NCBI RefSeq assembly: GCF_040939785.1
Contig: NZ_CP162553.1
Coordinates: 4,545,001 to 4,609,000 of the forward strand
DNA length: 64,000 nucleotides
Origin: Bradyrhizobium lupini
GTDB taxonomy: Bacteria > Pseudomonadota > Alphaproteobacteria > Rhizobiales > Xanthobacteraceae
Direction: 5' to 3'
In this document: positions 25,496 through 34,908 of the stretch, one piece after another
Layout of the letters: the number at the start of each line of letters is the position of its first letter
Position numbering within the stretch: the stretch's first letter is position 1
Position numbers and translations under genes: made by a program
Notes under the pieces: generated by a model
Database searches by the model: none
The model's input: the letters and a program-made list of their open reading frames with translations, nothing else
What the model was told of the DNA's origin: nothing

Positions 25496-26095
25496 ATGGA
25501 CCAGCAACTCCTCGATCGCCTCGCCATCCGCGACCTCGTCGAGAACTGGGCGGTGTGGCGCGATGCCGGCGATTGGGAGCGCTTTGCCACCGTCTGGCAC
25601 GAGGAAGGCTGGATGTCCGCCACCTGGTTTCAGGGGCCGGCGCGGGATTTCATGCGGGTCAGCCAGGAGGGGTTCGCCAAGGGCGTGCGCATCCTGCATT
25701 TCCTCGGTGGCTGCAGCATCGATCTCGAGGGGGCGCGCGCCATCGCGCAGACCAAGATGACCATCTCGCAGCGCGCACCGGTGCACGACGTGCCCTGCGA
25801 CGTCGTCTGCACCGGGCGCTTCTACGATTTCCTGGAGAAGCGGCAGGGAAAATGGGGCATCGTCCGCCGCCAGCCGATCTACGAGAAGGACCGGATCGAC
25901 CCGGTTGATCCCTCCGCGACGCTTCAGCTCGACCAGAAAGCCCTTGCCGCGCTGCCCGAAGGCTACCGCCACCTCGCCTACATGCAGGAGCTGATCGGCT
26001 ACAAGGTCAAGCGCGACATGCCAGGCCTCACCGGGCCCGAGGTTGAGAAGCTCTATGCGGAGGGGCGGGAGTGGCTTGCGGGGAAGGCGAACTGA
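25496..26095 (+). CDS. NTF2-like (SnoaL-type) protein
   Basis: A 199-residue protein with the cone-shaped NTF2 fold. It starts MDQQLLDRLAIRDLVENWAVWRDAGDWERFATVWHEE, the usual opening helices of SnoaL_4-type proteins, then strand segments such as AIAQTKMTISQRAPVHDVPCDVVCTGRFYDFLEKRQGKW. It lacks a signal peptide. Related proteins are hydratases, isomerases or ring-hydroxylase beta-like subunits; no catalytic assignment is possible. GGAGA precedes ATG 25496. The hairpin at 26113 probably ends its message. Confidence 0.8.
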   Translation: MDQQLLDRLAIRDLVENWAVWRDAGDWERFATVWHEEGWMSATWFQGPARDFMRVSQEGFAKGVRILHFLGGCSIDLEGARAIAQTKMTISQRAPVHDVPCDVVCTGRFYDFLEKRQGKWGIVRRQPIYEKDRIDPVDPSATLQLDQKALAALPEGYRHLAYMQELIGYKVKRDMPGLTGPEVEKLYAEGREWLAGKAN

Positions 26096-26112
26096 ACGCC
26101 AGACAAAAGTAA

Positions 26113-26141
26113 GGCGCGACTGGCATCACCACAGTCGCGCC
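26113..26141 (+). terminator. Perfect 10-bp stem hairpin after the NTF2-like gene
   Basis: GGCGCGACTG and CAGTCGCGCC pair perfectly around a nine-base loop 18 bases past the stop codon. No T tract follows, so it may need Rho or act as an mRNA 3'-end stabiliser. Confidence 0.6.
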
Positions 26142-26357
26142 CTACGTCGCCGGCTTATGGGGCAGGGGGGAATAGCCGGCTGTTGATACGACTCCCGTCC
26201 CTGAAAGTCGTTCCAGGGGGTTGCAAAATTTTTCGTGGGGCCATCCTTTTCGCACCCTGCCTTTTCGCACACGGTTAAGTGATCTTAACGCCTGAGAACT
26301 CTGGGTCCTCTCCTCGCGTTGTTCCCGCGATCGCCATGGGGCGAGGGACCGACAGCC

Positions 26358-26771
26358 ATGTCACAGATTCAAAAGGTATTTTTAGGCGCCGTCGCGATCG
26401 CCGCGACGCTTGGCGCCGTCCAGGTCGGCGCCGTGCAGCTGGCCTCCGGCCATGATCCGGCCGACCGCTGGCAGGCGGTCGCTGACAAGCCGGGCCATAA
26501 CGTCAATCGCTCCAGCAAAGCGGACCGGCTGGCCGACATCAAGCAGGCTGAGGTTCCGACCCGCACCGTGTCGATGCGGCTGAACGATCTGGCCGACACG
26601 TCGGTGCTGCTGCGGGTCCCCGCGGTGATCGAGACCGGCAACGCCAAGCCGCCGGTGTTGCTCCCGGACCAGAAGCAGAGCCGCAAAAAGCCGACGATCG
26701 CCTGCGAGCCGATGGTCAGCTCCCTGACCGAGGTCGCAAAGCTGCTCCAACCCGGCCGCTGTGTGACTTGA
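26358..26771 (+). CDS. Small exported protein of unknown function
   Basis: A 137-residue protein. The N-terminus MSQIQKVFLGAVAIAATLGA with VQVGAVQLASG is a signal peptide or membrane anchor; the rest (PADRWQAVADKPGHNVNRSSKADRL) is polar, with a C-terminal Cys pair (IACEPMVSSLTEVAKLLQPGRCVT). The paired Cys and the phrase CEPMVSSLTEVAKLLQPGRC look like a conserved short envelope-protein tail, possibly disulfide-bonded in the periplasm. No family name recalled. ATG 26358 is chosen over an upstream ATG because it places the hydrophobic segment at the start. Confidence 0.7.
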   Translation: MSQIQKVFLGAVAIAATLGAVQVGAVQLASGHDPADRWQAVADKPGHNVNRSSKADRLADIKQAEVPTRTVSMRLNDLADTSVLLRVPAVIETGNAKPPVLLPDQKQSRKKPTIACEPMVSSLTEVAKLLQPGRCVT

Positions 26772-26791
26772 TCGGCTTTGGCCACGGACAA

Positions 26792-26813
26792 GTCGCCCTC
26801 CGCCCGGAGGGCG
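26792..26813. terminator. GC hairpin before htpG
   Basis: TCGCCCTCCG-CC-CGGAGGGCGA is a ten-pair stem (tight loop) 20 bases past the preceding stop and upstream of the htpG promoter, so it probably insulates htpG from read-through. Only weakly T-rich afterwards (TTGCTG). Confidence 0.55.
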
Positions 26814-26827
26814 ATTGCTGACGTCTA

Positions 26828-26855
26828 CTTGATCCCCTGCCCCCTCGCGTTATAT
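26828..26855 (+). promoter_or_regulatory. htpG: Candidate htpG promoter (heat-shock sigma-32-like)
   Basis: CTTGAT, 16 bases of C-rich spacer, then TTATAT, about 40 bases before the htpG ATG. This resembles the alphaproteobacterial RpoH pattern (CTTGA- and a TATnT-type -10), and is also compatible with sigma-70. Placement before a chaperone gene supports heat induction. Confidence 0.45.
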
Positions 26856-26893
26856 CCCGGGTTTCTTCCTCTTTGGATTGACCGGGTAAACGC

Positions 26894-28771
26894 ATGACGA
26901 CGTCAGACACGGCTGTGCATACGCAGCCCTTCCAGGCCGAGGTTTCCGAGCTTCTGCACCTGATGGTGCATTCCGTCTATTCCGAGACCGATATCTTCCT
27001 GCGCGAGCTCGTCTCCAATGCCTCTGACGCCTGCGACAAGCTGCGCTATGAGGCCATCGCGAATCCGGCGCTGCTGGGCGAAGGCGACGCGCTCAAGATC
27101 CGGATCATTCCGAACAAGACGGCCGGAACGCTTGCGATCGCCGACAATGGCATTGGCATGGAGCGGCAGGAGCTGATCGACCACCTCGGCACCATCGCCC
27201 GCTCGGGCACCAAGGCCTTCGTGTCGAAGCTCAAGGAGGCCAAGGATGGTCTCGGCCTGATCGGCCAGTTCGGCGTCGGCTTCTATTCCGCCTTCATGGT
27301 AGCCGACAAGATCGTCGTGGTGAGCCGCCGCGCCGGCGAGAGCGACGTCTGGACCTGGACGTCCTCGGGCGGCTCGGGCTTCGAGATCGCGCGTGCCAGC
27401 GAGGAGGATGCGGGCCGCGTGCAGCGCGGCACCGAGATCGTCCTGCATCTCAAGGACGATGCGAAGAAATATCTCGAAGCTTACGAGATCGAACGTATCG
27501 TCGGCGCTTATTCCGACAACATCCTCTTCCCCATCGAGCTCGTGCCTGAAGGGGGCGAACCGCGTCAGATCAATTCTGCGAGCGCGCTGTGGCAGCGCTC
27601 GAAATCCGAGCTCACGCCGGAAGACTACAAGAAGTCCTATCAGCAGATCGCCTCCGCCTTCGACGATCCCGCGATGACGCTGCATTATCGCGCGGAGGGA
27701 CGTTACTCCTACGCCGTGCTGCTGTTCGCGCCCTCGACGAAGCCGTTCGACCTGTTCGAACCGAACCGCAAGGGGCGCGTCAAGCTCTATGTCCGCCGCG
27801 TGTTCATCACTGACGATGCCGATCTGCTGCCGGGCTATCTCCGCTTCATCCGCGGCGTCGTCGACAGCGAGGATCTCCCGCTCAACATTTCCCGCGAGAT
27901 GCTTCAGAACAATCCGCAGCTCGCGCAGATCCGCAAGGCCGTGGCGACCCGCGTGCTGTCCGAGCTCGAAAGCCTGGCGGAGAAGGATCCGGAGAACTTC
28001 GCGAAGATCTGGGAGGCCTTCGGCGCGGTGCTGAAGGAAGGTATCTACGAGGATTTCGAACGCCGAGAAAAGCTGCTCGCGCTGTCGCGTTTCACCACGA
28101 CCTCGGGCGAGAAGCGCTCGCTCAAGGACGTCGTCGCCGGTTTCAAGCCGAACCAGACCGAGATCTATTATCTCGTCGGCGACAGCATCGACCGGCTGAA
28201 GTCGAACCCCCGGCTCGAGGCGGCGACTGCGCGCGGCATCGAAGTTCTGCTGCTGTCCGATCCCGTCGACGCCTTCTGGACCTCGATGCCCTCGGAATTC
28301 GACGGCAAGCCGCTGAAGTCGCTGAGCCAGGGCGATCTCAATCTCGACCTGATCCCGCGCGTCGACGAAGCCGACGAGGCGAAAAAGGACGAGCCGCCCG
28401 CCGACGAGGCCGCCACCATCGCGGTGATCAAGGCCGCGCTCGGCGAGCGCGTCAGCGACGTCAAGGCCTCGACGCGTCTTACCAGCTCCGCGTCCTGCCT
28501 CGTCGCCGACAGCCAGGGCCCGAGCCGCGAGCTCGAGCGCATCCTGTCTCAGCAGAACCGTGGCATGCGCACCAAGCCGATCCTTGAGATCAACCTGCGC
28601 CATCCGCTGGTGACGGCGATCACGAAGGCTCAGGCCGGCTCCAAGACGGTTGACGATCTCAGCCTGCTCCTGCTCGAACAGGCGCAGATCCTGGACGGCG
28701 AGCTGCCGGAGGACCCTGCGGCGTTTGCGGCAAGGTTGAACCGGCTGGTGTTGCAAGGGCTCGGCGCGTAG
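26894..28771 (+). CDS. htpG: Molecular chaperone HtpG (Hsp90)
   Basis: Cytoplasmic Hsp90 ATPase of 625 residues, the normal length. N-terminal GHKL ATP site: [49 protein letters not shown] and [16 protein letters not shown] are intact. Middle-domain signatures include [40 protein letters not shown], with the catalytic Arg region. The C-terminal dimerisation domain ends [11 protein letters not shown] without a eukaryotic MEEVD tail. A long antisense open frame covering the whole gene is a codon-bias shadow. Confidence 0.98.
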   Translation: MTTSDTAVHTQPFQAEVSELLHLMVHSVYSETDIFLRELVSNASDACDKLRYEAIANPALLGEGDALKIRIIPNKTAGTLAIADNGIGMERQELIDHLGTIARSGTKAFVSKLKEAKDGLGLIGQFGVGFYSAFMVADKIVVVSRRAGESDVWTWTSSGGSGFEIARASEEDAGRVQRGTEIVLHLKDDAKKYLEAYEIERIVGAYSDNILFPIELVPEGGEPRQINSASALWQRSKSELTPEDYKKSYQQIASAFDDPAMTLHYRAEGRYSYAVLLFAPSTKPFDLFEPNRKGRVKLYVRRVFITDDADLLPGYLRFIRGVVDSEDLPLNISREMLQNNPQLAQIRKAVATRVLSELESLAEKDPENFAKIWEAFGAVLKEGIYEDFERREKLLALSRFTTTSGEKRSLKDVVAGFKPNQTEIYYLVGDSIDRLKSNPRLEAATARGIEVLLLSDPVDAFWTSMPSEFDGKPLKSLSQGDLNLDLIPRVDEADEAKKDEPPADEAATIAVIKAALGERVSDVKASTRLTSSASCLVADSQGPSRELERILSQQNRGMRTKPILEINLRHPLVTAITKAQAGSKTVDDLSLLLLEQAQILDGELPEDPAAFAARLNRLVLQGLGA

Positions 28772-28899
28772 CGGGCGCAGTGCACCGCACTCACCTTGCC
28801 GTCAACTGCGCGCAGGAACGGTCGCCTCTGCCATGGTGTTATGCCATACGAGGTAGCCGGTATCCGGGCCGCCGACATGACAGATTCGAGGATTTCTCC

Positions 28900-29181
28900 A
28901 TGCGTTTGCCGATCCTGACCCTGACCGCAATTGCCACGCTGTTCGTGGCGGCAGATGCCAGCGCCCAGACCTACGATCCGCGTTACCCGGTGTGCATGCA
29001 CGTCTATACGCCCGGTAGTTTTGGTGGGGGCGGCGGCGATTATTTCGATTGCTCCTTCACCTCGCTGCCGCAGTGCCGCGCCACGGCCTCGGGCCGCTCG
29101 GCAAGCTGCGACGTCAATCCCTACTATGCGTTCGACCAACCCCCGCCGCCGCCGCGCCGGCGCCACAAGAACGTGCACTAG
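28900..29181 (+). CDS. DUF3551 small secreted protein (copy 1)
   Basis: A 93-residue protein with a signal peptide (MRLPILTLTAIATLFVAADASAQ) and a mature domain of about 70 residues: YDPRYPVCMHVY, GGGDYFDCSFTSLPQCRATASGRSASCDVNPYY. Four Cys suggest two disulfides. The C-terminus is proline- and arginine-rich (PPPPPRRRRHKN type). DUF3551 proteins are abundant in Bradyrhizobium and of unknown role. GAGGATTTCTCC precedes ATG 28900. A second copy follows 31 bases downstream. Confidence 0.85.
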   Translation: MRLPILTLTAIATLFVAADASAQTYDPRYPVCMHVYTPGSFGGGGGDYFDCSFTSLPQCRATASGRSASCDVNPYYAFDQPPPPPRRRHKNVH

Positions 29182-29212
29182 CGGTCCGCAACGGCCTTCA
29201 GGGGGAATTTTC

Positions 29213-29482
29213 ATGCATCGCTTGTTCGGACTGATCATGACCGTCGGTGCCCTGCTCACGGCCGCGCCGTCGCATGCACAGACCTTCGATCCGCGCTATC
29301 CCGTCTGCATGCACGTCTATTCCGGTGCAAACGGCGGTGGCGGGGAGTGGTACGATTGCTCCTTCACCTCAGTGCCGCAGTGCCGAGCTACGGCTTCCGG
29401 CCGCTCCGCCAGCTGCGATCTCAATCCGTATTATCCGTTCAACGCACCCCCGCAGCGCTTGCGCCATCAGCGAGGCGGCTAG
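29213..29482 (+). CDS. DUF3551 small secreted protein (copy 2)
   Basis: An 89-residue tandem paralog of the previous gene. The signal peptide is MHRLFGLIMTVGALLTAAPSHAQ and the mature part FDPRYPVCMHVYSGANGGGGEWYDCSFTSVPQCRATASGRSASCDLNPYYPF is nearly identical, whereas signal peptide and tail have diverged. This means selection acts on the Cys-rich core. AGGGGGAA precedes the ATG. Likely co-transcribed with copy 1. Confidence 0.85.
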   Translation: MHRLFGLIMTVGALLTAAPSHAQTFDPRYPVCMHVYSGANGGGGEWYDCSFTSVPQCRATASGRSASCDLNPYYPFNAPPQRLRHQRGG

Positions 29483-29526
29483 GGCCCACCGCCCGTTCGG
29501 CCGTCAATCAGACGGAGTATGCAGGG

Positions 29527-30240
29527 CTAGCTGCCGTGGGGCGCCTCGTTGGCCGCGGTGACGATCGCGTCGGTCAACTGCCAGGTCATCTTGTCCGTGG
29601 TCCAGTCGCTTGCGTGCAGCCTGCTGTCGTCGCCCGGGTCGACGATGCGGTCGAACGAAATTCTTGCAACATCGTGCCAGCCCTTCATCAGCGCGAAGCG
29701 GCGAAAGACGTTGACCCGCTTTGCATGCGCGATCTCGCTGATCGCTGCGACCATCGCGTTCGCCTTGTCGGCCTTGGCCGGCGTCAGCACCGCCGGCACA
29801 TATTGCAGGTCCATTAGGATGACGTCGATCCCTCCGTCCACAAGCAGCTGATCGACGCCGTCAGCGATGGCCCTCCTGGTCTCGTCGAAGGTCGGTGGAT
29901 TCTGATCGGCGGATTGCCACACCGCATTGGTGCCGACCTGCCAGATCACGAGATCCGGCTTCTGGTCGAAGACGTCGTGCTTGAACCGCAAAAGCTCCTT
30001 GGGAGCCTCTTCGCCGCCGACGCCCCGGTTGATGACATCGATCCCGGGCTTCGGAAATATGCTCCGAAGGTCCGCCAGCAATCGTTGCGGATAGGGCGCG
30101 ATGCCTCCTTCGCCCGCCGTGGTCGACGAGCCGATCGCGACCACCTTGACCTGTCCGCGCCTCAGGCCATTGGCAAAATTGGTCAGCGGCTGCTCGAACG
30201 GCGCGGCCTGGACGGGAAATTCAGACGAGCCGAGAGCCAC
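29527..30240 (-). CDS. SGNH/GDSL-type hydrolase family protein
   Basis: A 237-residue SGNH-fold hydrolase. Block I has VVAIGSSTTAGEGG (GxS in place of GDS), block II ... GVGGEEAPK gives the oxyanion Gly, block III is VIWQVGTNAVW with the Asn, and block V has MKGWHDVARISFD, probably the Asp/His pair region. No signal peptide, but it may act on esters or acetyl groups of polysaccharides. The start is GTG 30240, with AAGGGAG eight bases upstream. Convergent with the DUF3551 pair. Confidence 0.8.
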   Translation of the reverse strand: MALGSSEFPVQAAPFEQPLTNFANGLRRGQVKVVAIGSSTTAGEGGIAPYPQRLLADLRSIFPKPGIDVINRGVGGEEAPKELLRFKHDVFDQKPDLVIWQVGTNAVWQSADQNPPTFDETRRAIADGVDQLLVDGGIDVILMDLQYVPAVLTPAKADKANAMVAAISEIAHAKRVNVFRRFALMKGWHDVARISFDRIVDPGDDSRLHASDWTTDKMTWQLTDAIVTAANEAPHGS

Positions 30241-30497
30241 AGGTCGTCTCCCTTTCGCAACCGGGACAATGCAGGGTCAAAAAGGCTAACCCGTTTGCCC
30301 GGAGCCGCCTAGCCTCACGCCCCGACAACTGGCTTTGCTATTGCAAGAACTGCCAGGCGGCGCACCTCGATCGCCTCCGGTTTGGTAAAGGATCACTAGA
30401 GTTAATCGTGCACTAACCCGGTTTTACCTTGTCTCTTAACATCTGGGCAGGGCGTGCGAGCTAAGCTGCCGGAAACCCGCAGACACGTTCCGAAAGA

Positions 30498-32312
30498 ATG
30501 AACGGCATGACAACCGGCGTCATCGAGCAACCGAAAGCCGCGCGCGCACCTTCGGCTTCGAAAATCTGGCTGAAGGCGATCGAGCTCACCGCACGGATCG
30601 AGACGTTGCCGGGCCGGCTGTTCGCCGATGTCGTCGACGATTGGGCGCAGCGCCAGCCCAATCGCATTGCGCTGGCCACCAATGACGCGAGCCTCGATTA
30701 TGAGGGGCTTTCGAAATGCATCAATCGTTATGCGCGCTGGGCACGCTCGGCCGGTGTGGCCAAGGGCGTCACTGTCGCGCTGATCATTCCGAACGGCATC
30801 GATTATGTCGCGGCCTGGCTCGGCATCAGCCGCGTCGGCGGCGTGGTCGCGCTGATCAACACCAAGCTCGTCGGGCAGTCGCTCGCGCATTGCGTCGGAG
30901 TCGCAAAGCCCGCTCACATCATTGTTGCGCATGAGCTTGCAGCGGAGCTGGCCGGCGCGTTGCCGCACTTGAAGACGGAAGCAAAGGTCTGGACCCACGG
31001 CGATGCCCGCAGCGAGCGTCCGATCGATGTCGCGCTCGACGCCCTCGATGACCGGCCGCTTTCGCCGGACGAGCGTGGCGACGTCACCATCGACGACCGG
31101 GCCCTGCTGATCTACACGTCCGGGACGACCGGCCTGCCGAAAGCCGCAAGCATCAGCCATCGCCGCATCCTCAATTGGGGCTTTTGGTTCGCCGGCCTCA
31201 CCGGCGCGACGCCGCAGGATCGGCTCTACGATTGCCTGCCGCTATTCCACTCGGTTGGCGGCATCGTCGCGCCATGCAGCATGCTCGCTGCCGGCGGCTC
31301 CGTGGTGATCGCGGAAAAATTCTCGGCCTCGAATTTCTGGCCCGACCTCGTGCGTCACGACTGTACGCTGTTTCAGTATATCGGCGAGCTCTGCCGCTAT
31401 CTGCTCAAGGCGCCGCCGTCGGAATACGAGAACCGGCATCGCCTCCGGCTCGTCTGCGGCAACGGCCTGCGCGGTGACATCTGGGACGATTTTCAGGCGC
31501 GTTTCGCCATTCCCCGCATCCTTGAATTCTACGCGGCGACGGAAGGCAATTTCTCGCTGTTCAATGTCGAGGGCCAGCCCGGCGCGATCGGCCGCGTTCC
31601 ACCGTTGCTTGCGCATCGTTTCCCTGCAGGTCTCGTCAAGCTCGAGCCCGATAACGGCGCGCCGCTGCGCAATGCGGAGGGGTTTTGTATCCCCTGCGCG
31701 CGCGGCGAGGCCGGCGAAGCCATAGGCCGCATCGGCACTGCGGATGAGGGCGGCGGTCGCTTCGAGGGCTACACCGAGGCGAGCGAGACCCAGAAGAAGA
31801 TCCTGCGCGATGTCTTTGCCAAGGGCGATTCCTGGTTCCGCACCGGCGACCTGATGCGGCTCGACGAGAAGGGCTTCTTCCACTTCGTCGACCGCATCGG
31901 CGACACCTTTCGCTGGAAGGGCGAGAACGTCGCGACTTCGGAGGTCAATGACGCCGTGCGCGATTTCACCGGCGTGATCGACGCCACCACCTACGGCGTC
32001 GGCATTCCCGGCACCGACGGCCGCGCCGGCATGAGCGCGATCGTGGTGAACGAGGGCTTCGCCGTCGAGGCGCTGCCCGCCCATCTCGCACAGCGCCTGC
32101 CGGCCTATGCTCGCCCCGTCTTCATACGCATCTCGCGCGAGCTCGACGCGACCGAGACCTTCAAGCAGAAGAAGGGCGAGCTCGCGCGCGAGGGATTTGA
32201 TCCGGGCGCGATCTCCGATCCGCTGTTCATGCTGGACCCGAAGACCGGCGCCTATGTCGCGCTGGATGCGGAGACGTATGCGCAAATCAACGAGGGTACG
32301 ATCCGGCTCTAG
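30498..32312 (+). CDS. Long-chain acyl-CoA synthetase (FadD6/FATP-like)
   Basis: A 604-residue adenylate-forming enzyme. AMP motif IYTSGTTGLPKAASISH, Y(A)ATEGNFSLFN, GDSWFRTGDLMRLDEKG and FRWKGENVATSEV are those of the very-long-chain/FATP-like branch, which activates long-chain acids during uptake. The conserved ETFKQKKGEL near the C-terminus carries the catalytic Lys. It precedes the acyl carrier protein and adenylating enzyme genes, so it may supply acyl-CoA to the same pathway. The ATG at 30498 is preceded by GAAAGA; an ATG slightly later (MTTGVIEQP) is an alternative. Confidence 0.9.
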   Translation: MNGMTTGVIEQPKAARAPSASKIWLKAIELTARIETLPGRLFADVVDDWAQRQPNRIALATNDASLDYEGLSKCINRYARWARSAGVAKGVTVALIIPNGIDYVAAWLGISRVGGVVALINTKLVGQSLAHCVGVAKPAHIIVAHELAAELAGALPHLKTEAKVWTHGDARSERPIDVALDALDDRPLSPDERGDVTIDDRALLIYTSGTTGLPKAASISHRRILNWGFWFAGLTGATPQDRLYDCLPLFHSVGGIVAPCSMLAAGGSVVIAEKFSASNFWPDLVRHDCTLFQYIGELCRYLLKAPPSEYENRHRLRLVCGNGLRGDIWDDFQARFAIPRILEFYAATEGNFSLFNVEGQPGAIGRVPPLLAHRFPAGLVKLEPDNGAPLRNAEGFCIPCARGEAGEAIGRIGTADEGGGRFEGYTEASETQKKILRDVFAKGDSWFRTGDLMRLDEKGFFHFVDRIGDTFRWKGENVATSEVNDAVRDFTGVIDATTYGVGIPGTDGRAGMSAIVVNEGFAVEALPAHLAQRLPAYARPVFIRISRELDATETFKQKKGELAREGFDPGAISDPLFMLDPKTGAYVALDAETYAQINEGTIRL

Positions 32313-32453
32313 CCACGCGAAAATCCGCCAGATAGGTCCAATTTTATCCGAATTGTCCAAGAAGCCATTTACTTCTGTCGGGTAAACAAACGGGCAAGGG
32401 AGGCGGTCATCAAGAACCGCCGCAACACGAACGACAACAGAAGCGAGCCAGCC

Positions 32454-32699
32454 ATGTCGGTACGGTCTAAGGTCATTGAAGCGATCCAGCAGATCGCCAA
32501 GGAGCAGCACGTCGCGCTTCCCGCACTCTCGGACGAGCTGTCCCTGCACGAGACGGGCTTCGACTCGCTCGCCTTCGCCATCCTGGTGGCGCGCCTCGAG
32601 GACGAGACTGGCGTCGACCCTTTCACCATTTCCGAGGACGCAGCGTTCCCCGCCACCGTGGGCGATTTCGTGCGGGCCTACGAAAATGTCCCCGCGTGA
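32454..32699 (+). CDS. Stand-alone acyl carrier protein
   Basis: An 81-residue acyl/peptidyl carrier protein. The phosphopantetheine site is LHETGFDSLAFAILVARLEDE with Ser38. It is acidic and four-helical, and much diverged from the housekeeping AcpP (which has DSLD/DSLDTVEL), so it is a specialised carrier. It overlaps the next gene by 14 bases, indicating tight coupling with the adenylating enzyme that probably loads it. Confidence 0.93.
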   Translation: MSVRSKVIEAIQQIAKEQHVALPALSDELSLHETGFDSLAFAILVARLEDETGVDPFTISEDAAFPATVGDFVRAYENVPA

Positions 32700-34068
32700 G
32701 ATCTTTGCGCTCCGCGACCATCTTGGCGCGGAGCTGACCGGCCGCACGCTGTCGGACGCGCACGATGTCGTGTCGCTGACGGATATCCTGTCGCAGACGG
32801 TCCTGGGTGGCCGCCTGGGCGAGCTGTCCGGCCGCGCGGTGCTGCTGAAATTGTCCGACCAGCTCCGATCGGGTCTTGCCATGATCGAGCTCGACGGTAT
32901 TGCCCGCCGCATGCTGCTGTGCCCGCCGGATCTCAACCCGGCGCATCTCGACGCGCTGACGGCGGATGCCGGGATCGATGCCGTCGTCACCGACGAGCCC
33001 GATCGCTGGGCCGAGACTGGCGTGCCGCTGGTCGTCACCGCACAACTGCCGCTTCAAGCCACAGCGCCGGCCAGGACCGAGCGCGCCACGGAATGGCTGA
33101 TGCTCACTTCGGGCACGTCGGGCGTGCCGAAAATCGTCGGCCATACGCTGGAAGCACTCACCGGCGCCATCGTCGCCGAAGGCCCGGCGCGCGGACCCGC
33201 GCCGGTATGGGCGACGTTCTACGACATCCGCCGCTATGGCGGCCTGCAGATATTCCTCCGCGCCGTCCTCTCGGGCGGCTCGATGGTGCTGTCCGATCCG
33301 CATGAGGCGCTCGCCGATCACGTCACGCGGCTGAACGCGCGGGGCGTCTCCCACATCTCCGGCACGCCCTCGCACTGGCGCAAGCTGTTGATGAGCGGCT
33401 CGGCCGCGCAGTTCGCGCCGCGCTATGTCCGCCTCTCCGGCGAGATCGCCGACCAGGCGGTGCTGGACGGCCTGAAAGCGGCGTTCCCGAATTCCTCCGT
33501 CGGCCATGCCTATGCGTCAACCGAGGCCGGCGTCGGCTTTGCCGTCAATGACGGGCTGGAAGGCTTTCCGGCGGACTATCTCGGCAACCGCAACGGCGTC
33601 GAAATGAAGGTCGTCGACGGCTCGCTACGTATCCGTTCGACGCGCACGGCGCACGCCTATATCGGTCGCGACGCGGCTGCGCTCACCGATGCAGACGGGT
33701 ATGTCGATAGCGGCGATATCGTCGAATTGCGCGGCGACCGCTACTATTTCGTCGGCCGCCGCGGCGGCATCATCAATATCGGTGGGCTGAAGGTTCACCC
33801 CGAAGAGATCGAGGCGGTGATCAACCGTCATCTCGATGTGCGGATGTCGCGGGCGAAGTCACGCAAGAGCCCGATCACCGGCGGCATCGTCGTCGCCGAC
33901 GTGATCCTCGCCGACGGCACCGATCCGGCGCGCGCGAAAGAGATCCGCGACCAGATTCTGGATCAGTGCCGCGCTCAGCTCGCCTCCCACAAGGTGCCGG
34001 CGGTGATCCGCTTCGTCGAGGCGCTCGACGTCACCCCGGCCGGCAAACTGGCGCGCACCGATGCATAA
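32686..34068 (+). CDS. Class I adenylate-forming enzyme (probable acyl-ACP ligase)
   Basis: A 460-residue AMP-binding enzyme. P-loop-like motif LMLTSGTSGVPKIVGHTL, A5-type HAYASTEAGVGFAVNDG, A7/A8 YVDSGDIVELRGDRYYFVGRRGGIINIGGLKVHPEEIE, and the catalytic Lys in VTPAGKLAR. It is shorter than acyl-CoA ligases and overlaps the ACP gene, so loading of that carrier rather than CoA is likely. ATG 32686 sits within the end of the ACP gene. It overlaps the following SDR gene by eight bases. Confidence 0.88.
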   Translation: MSPREIFALRDHLGAELTGRTLSDAHDVVSLTDILSQTVLGGRLGELSGRAVLLKLSDQLRSGLAMIELDGIARRMLLCPPDLNPAHLDALTADAGIDAVVTDEPDRWAETGVPLVVTAQLPLQATAPARTERATEWLMLTSGTSGVPKIVGHTLEALTGAIVAEGPARGPAPVWATFYDIRRYGGLQIFLRAVLSGGSMVLSDPHEALADHVTRLNARGVSHISGTPSHWRKLLMSGSAAQFAPRYVRLSGEIADQAVLDGLKAAFPNSSVGHAYASTEAGVGFAVNDGLEGFPADYLGNRNGVEMKVVDGSLRIRSTRTAHAYIGRDAAALTDADGYVDSGDIVELRGDRYYFVGRRGGIINIGGLKVHPEEIEAVINRHLDVRMSRAKSRKSPITGGIVVADVILADGTDPARAKEIRDQILDQCRAQLASHKVPAVIRFVEALDVTPAGKLARTDA

Positions 34069-34783
34069 TGTTCTCGTCACCGGCGGTAGCCGCGGTATCG
34101 GCCTTGCGATCGGCCAGCGGCTTGTTGATGGCGGCTACAACGTGATCGCGGCGGCGCGGCGCGAGAGCGACGAGCTCAAGGCGGCGATTGCCGGGTCGGA
34201 GGGGCGCCTGCATTTCCGCGCCTGCGACCTCGCCGTGATCGACGCGATCCCTGCCTATGCAAAACTCGTGCGCGACGAATTCGGACCGATCTACGGCCTC
34301 GTCAACAATGCCGGCCTCGGCACCGAAGGCCTGCTCGCGACCATGCACAATTCCGAGATCGAGGCGCTGGTGCAGCTCAACGTGCTGTCGCCGATCATTC
34401 TCACCAAATATGTCGCGCGGCAGATGATGGCCGACGGTGCCGGCCGCATCATCAACATCTCCTCGATTATCGCGACGACCGGCTATAACGGCCTCTCGGT
34501 TTACGGTGCGACCAAGGCCGCCGCCACCGGCTTCACCCGTTCGCTCGCGCGCGAGGTCGGCAAGCTCGGCATCACCGTGAACGCGATCGCGCCCGGTTTC
34601 ATCGACACCGAGCTGACGCACAATCTGTCCGACGACAGCCGCAAGCGCATCGCCGGCCGTAGCGCGCTGCGCCGCCTGCCGGAGACCGACGACGTCGCGC
34701 GGATGGTGGAGTATTTGCTGGGAGAGGGCGGTCGCAATGTGACGGGTACCGTGTTTACGGTCGACGCGGGCAACACGGCGTAG
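34061..34783 (+). CDS. SDR-family ketoreductase (FabG-like)
   Basis: A 240-residue short-chain dehydrogenase. NADP(H) motif VTGGSRGIGLAIGQ, NNAGLG, catalytic Ser in ISSIIATTGYNG, YGATKAAATGFTRS and the PG motif IAPGFIDTELTHNL are all present. It resembles 3-oxoacyl-ACP reductases and would act on the acyl-ACP formed by the preceding enzymes. The eight-base overlap makes it the last gene of a compact set: synthetase, ACP, ligase, reductase. Confidence 0.93.
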   Translation: MHNVLVTGGSRGIGLAIGQRLVDGGYNVIAAARRESDELKAAIAGSEGRLHFRACDLAVIDAIPAYAKLVRDEFGPIYGLVNNAGLGTEGLLATMHNSEIEALVQLNVLSPIILTKYVARQMMADGAGRIINISSIIATTGYNGLSVYGATKAAATGFTRSLAREVGKLGITVNAIAPGFIDTELTHNLSDDSRKRIAGRSALRRLPETDDVARMVEYLLGEGGRNVTGTVFTVDAGNTA

Positions 34784-34908
34784 GCGGAACTCCATCGCCA
34801 CAATTGCATTGATCCGGCGCAATGACATCATCCGGATTGGGTCGTAAGATCCCGCGCAATCGATTGGGTTACGTCAATCGATCTGCCCTAATCGATAGGG
34901 AGCAGTCC

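Noticed and set aside
26270..26300. GTTAAG-TGAT-CTTAAC inverted repeat as an operator
   Set aside because: Only six-base arms in an AT-richer stretch, with no candidate regulator; too weak to list.
26903..28756. 617-codon open frame antisense to htpG
   Set aside because: It mirrors htpG exactly, has no ribosome site and no domain; long antisense frames are expected from high third-position GC.
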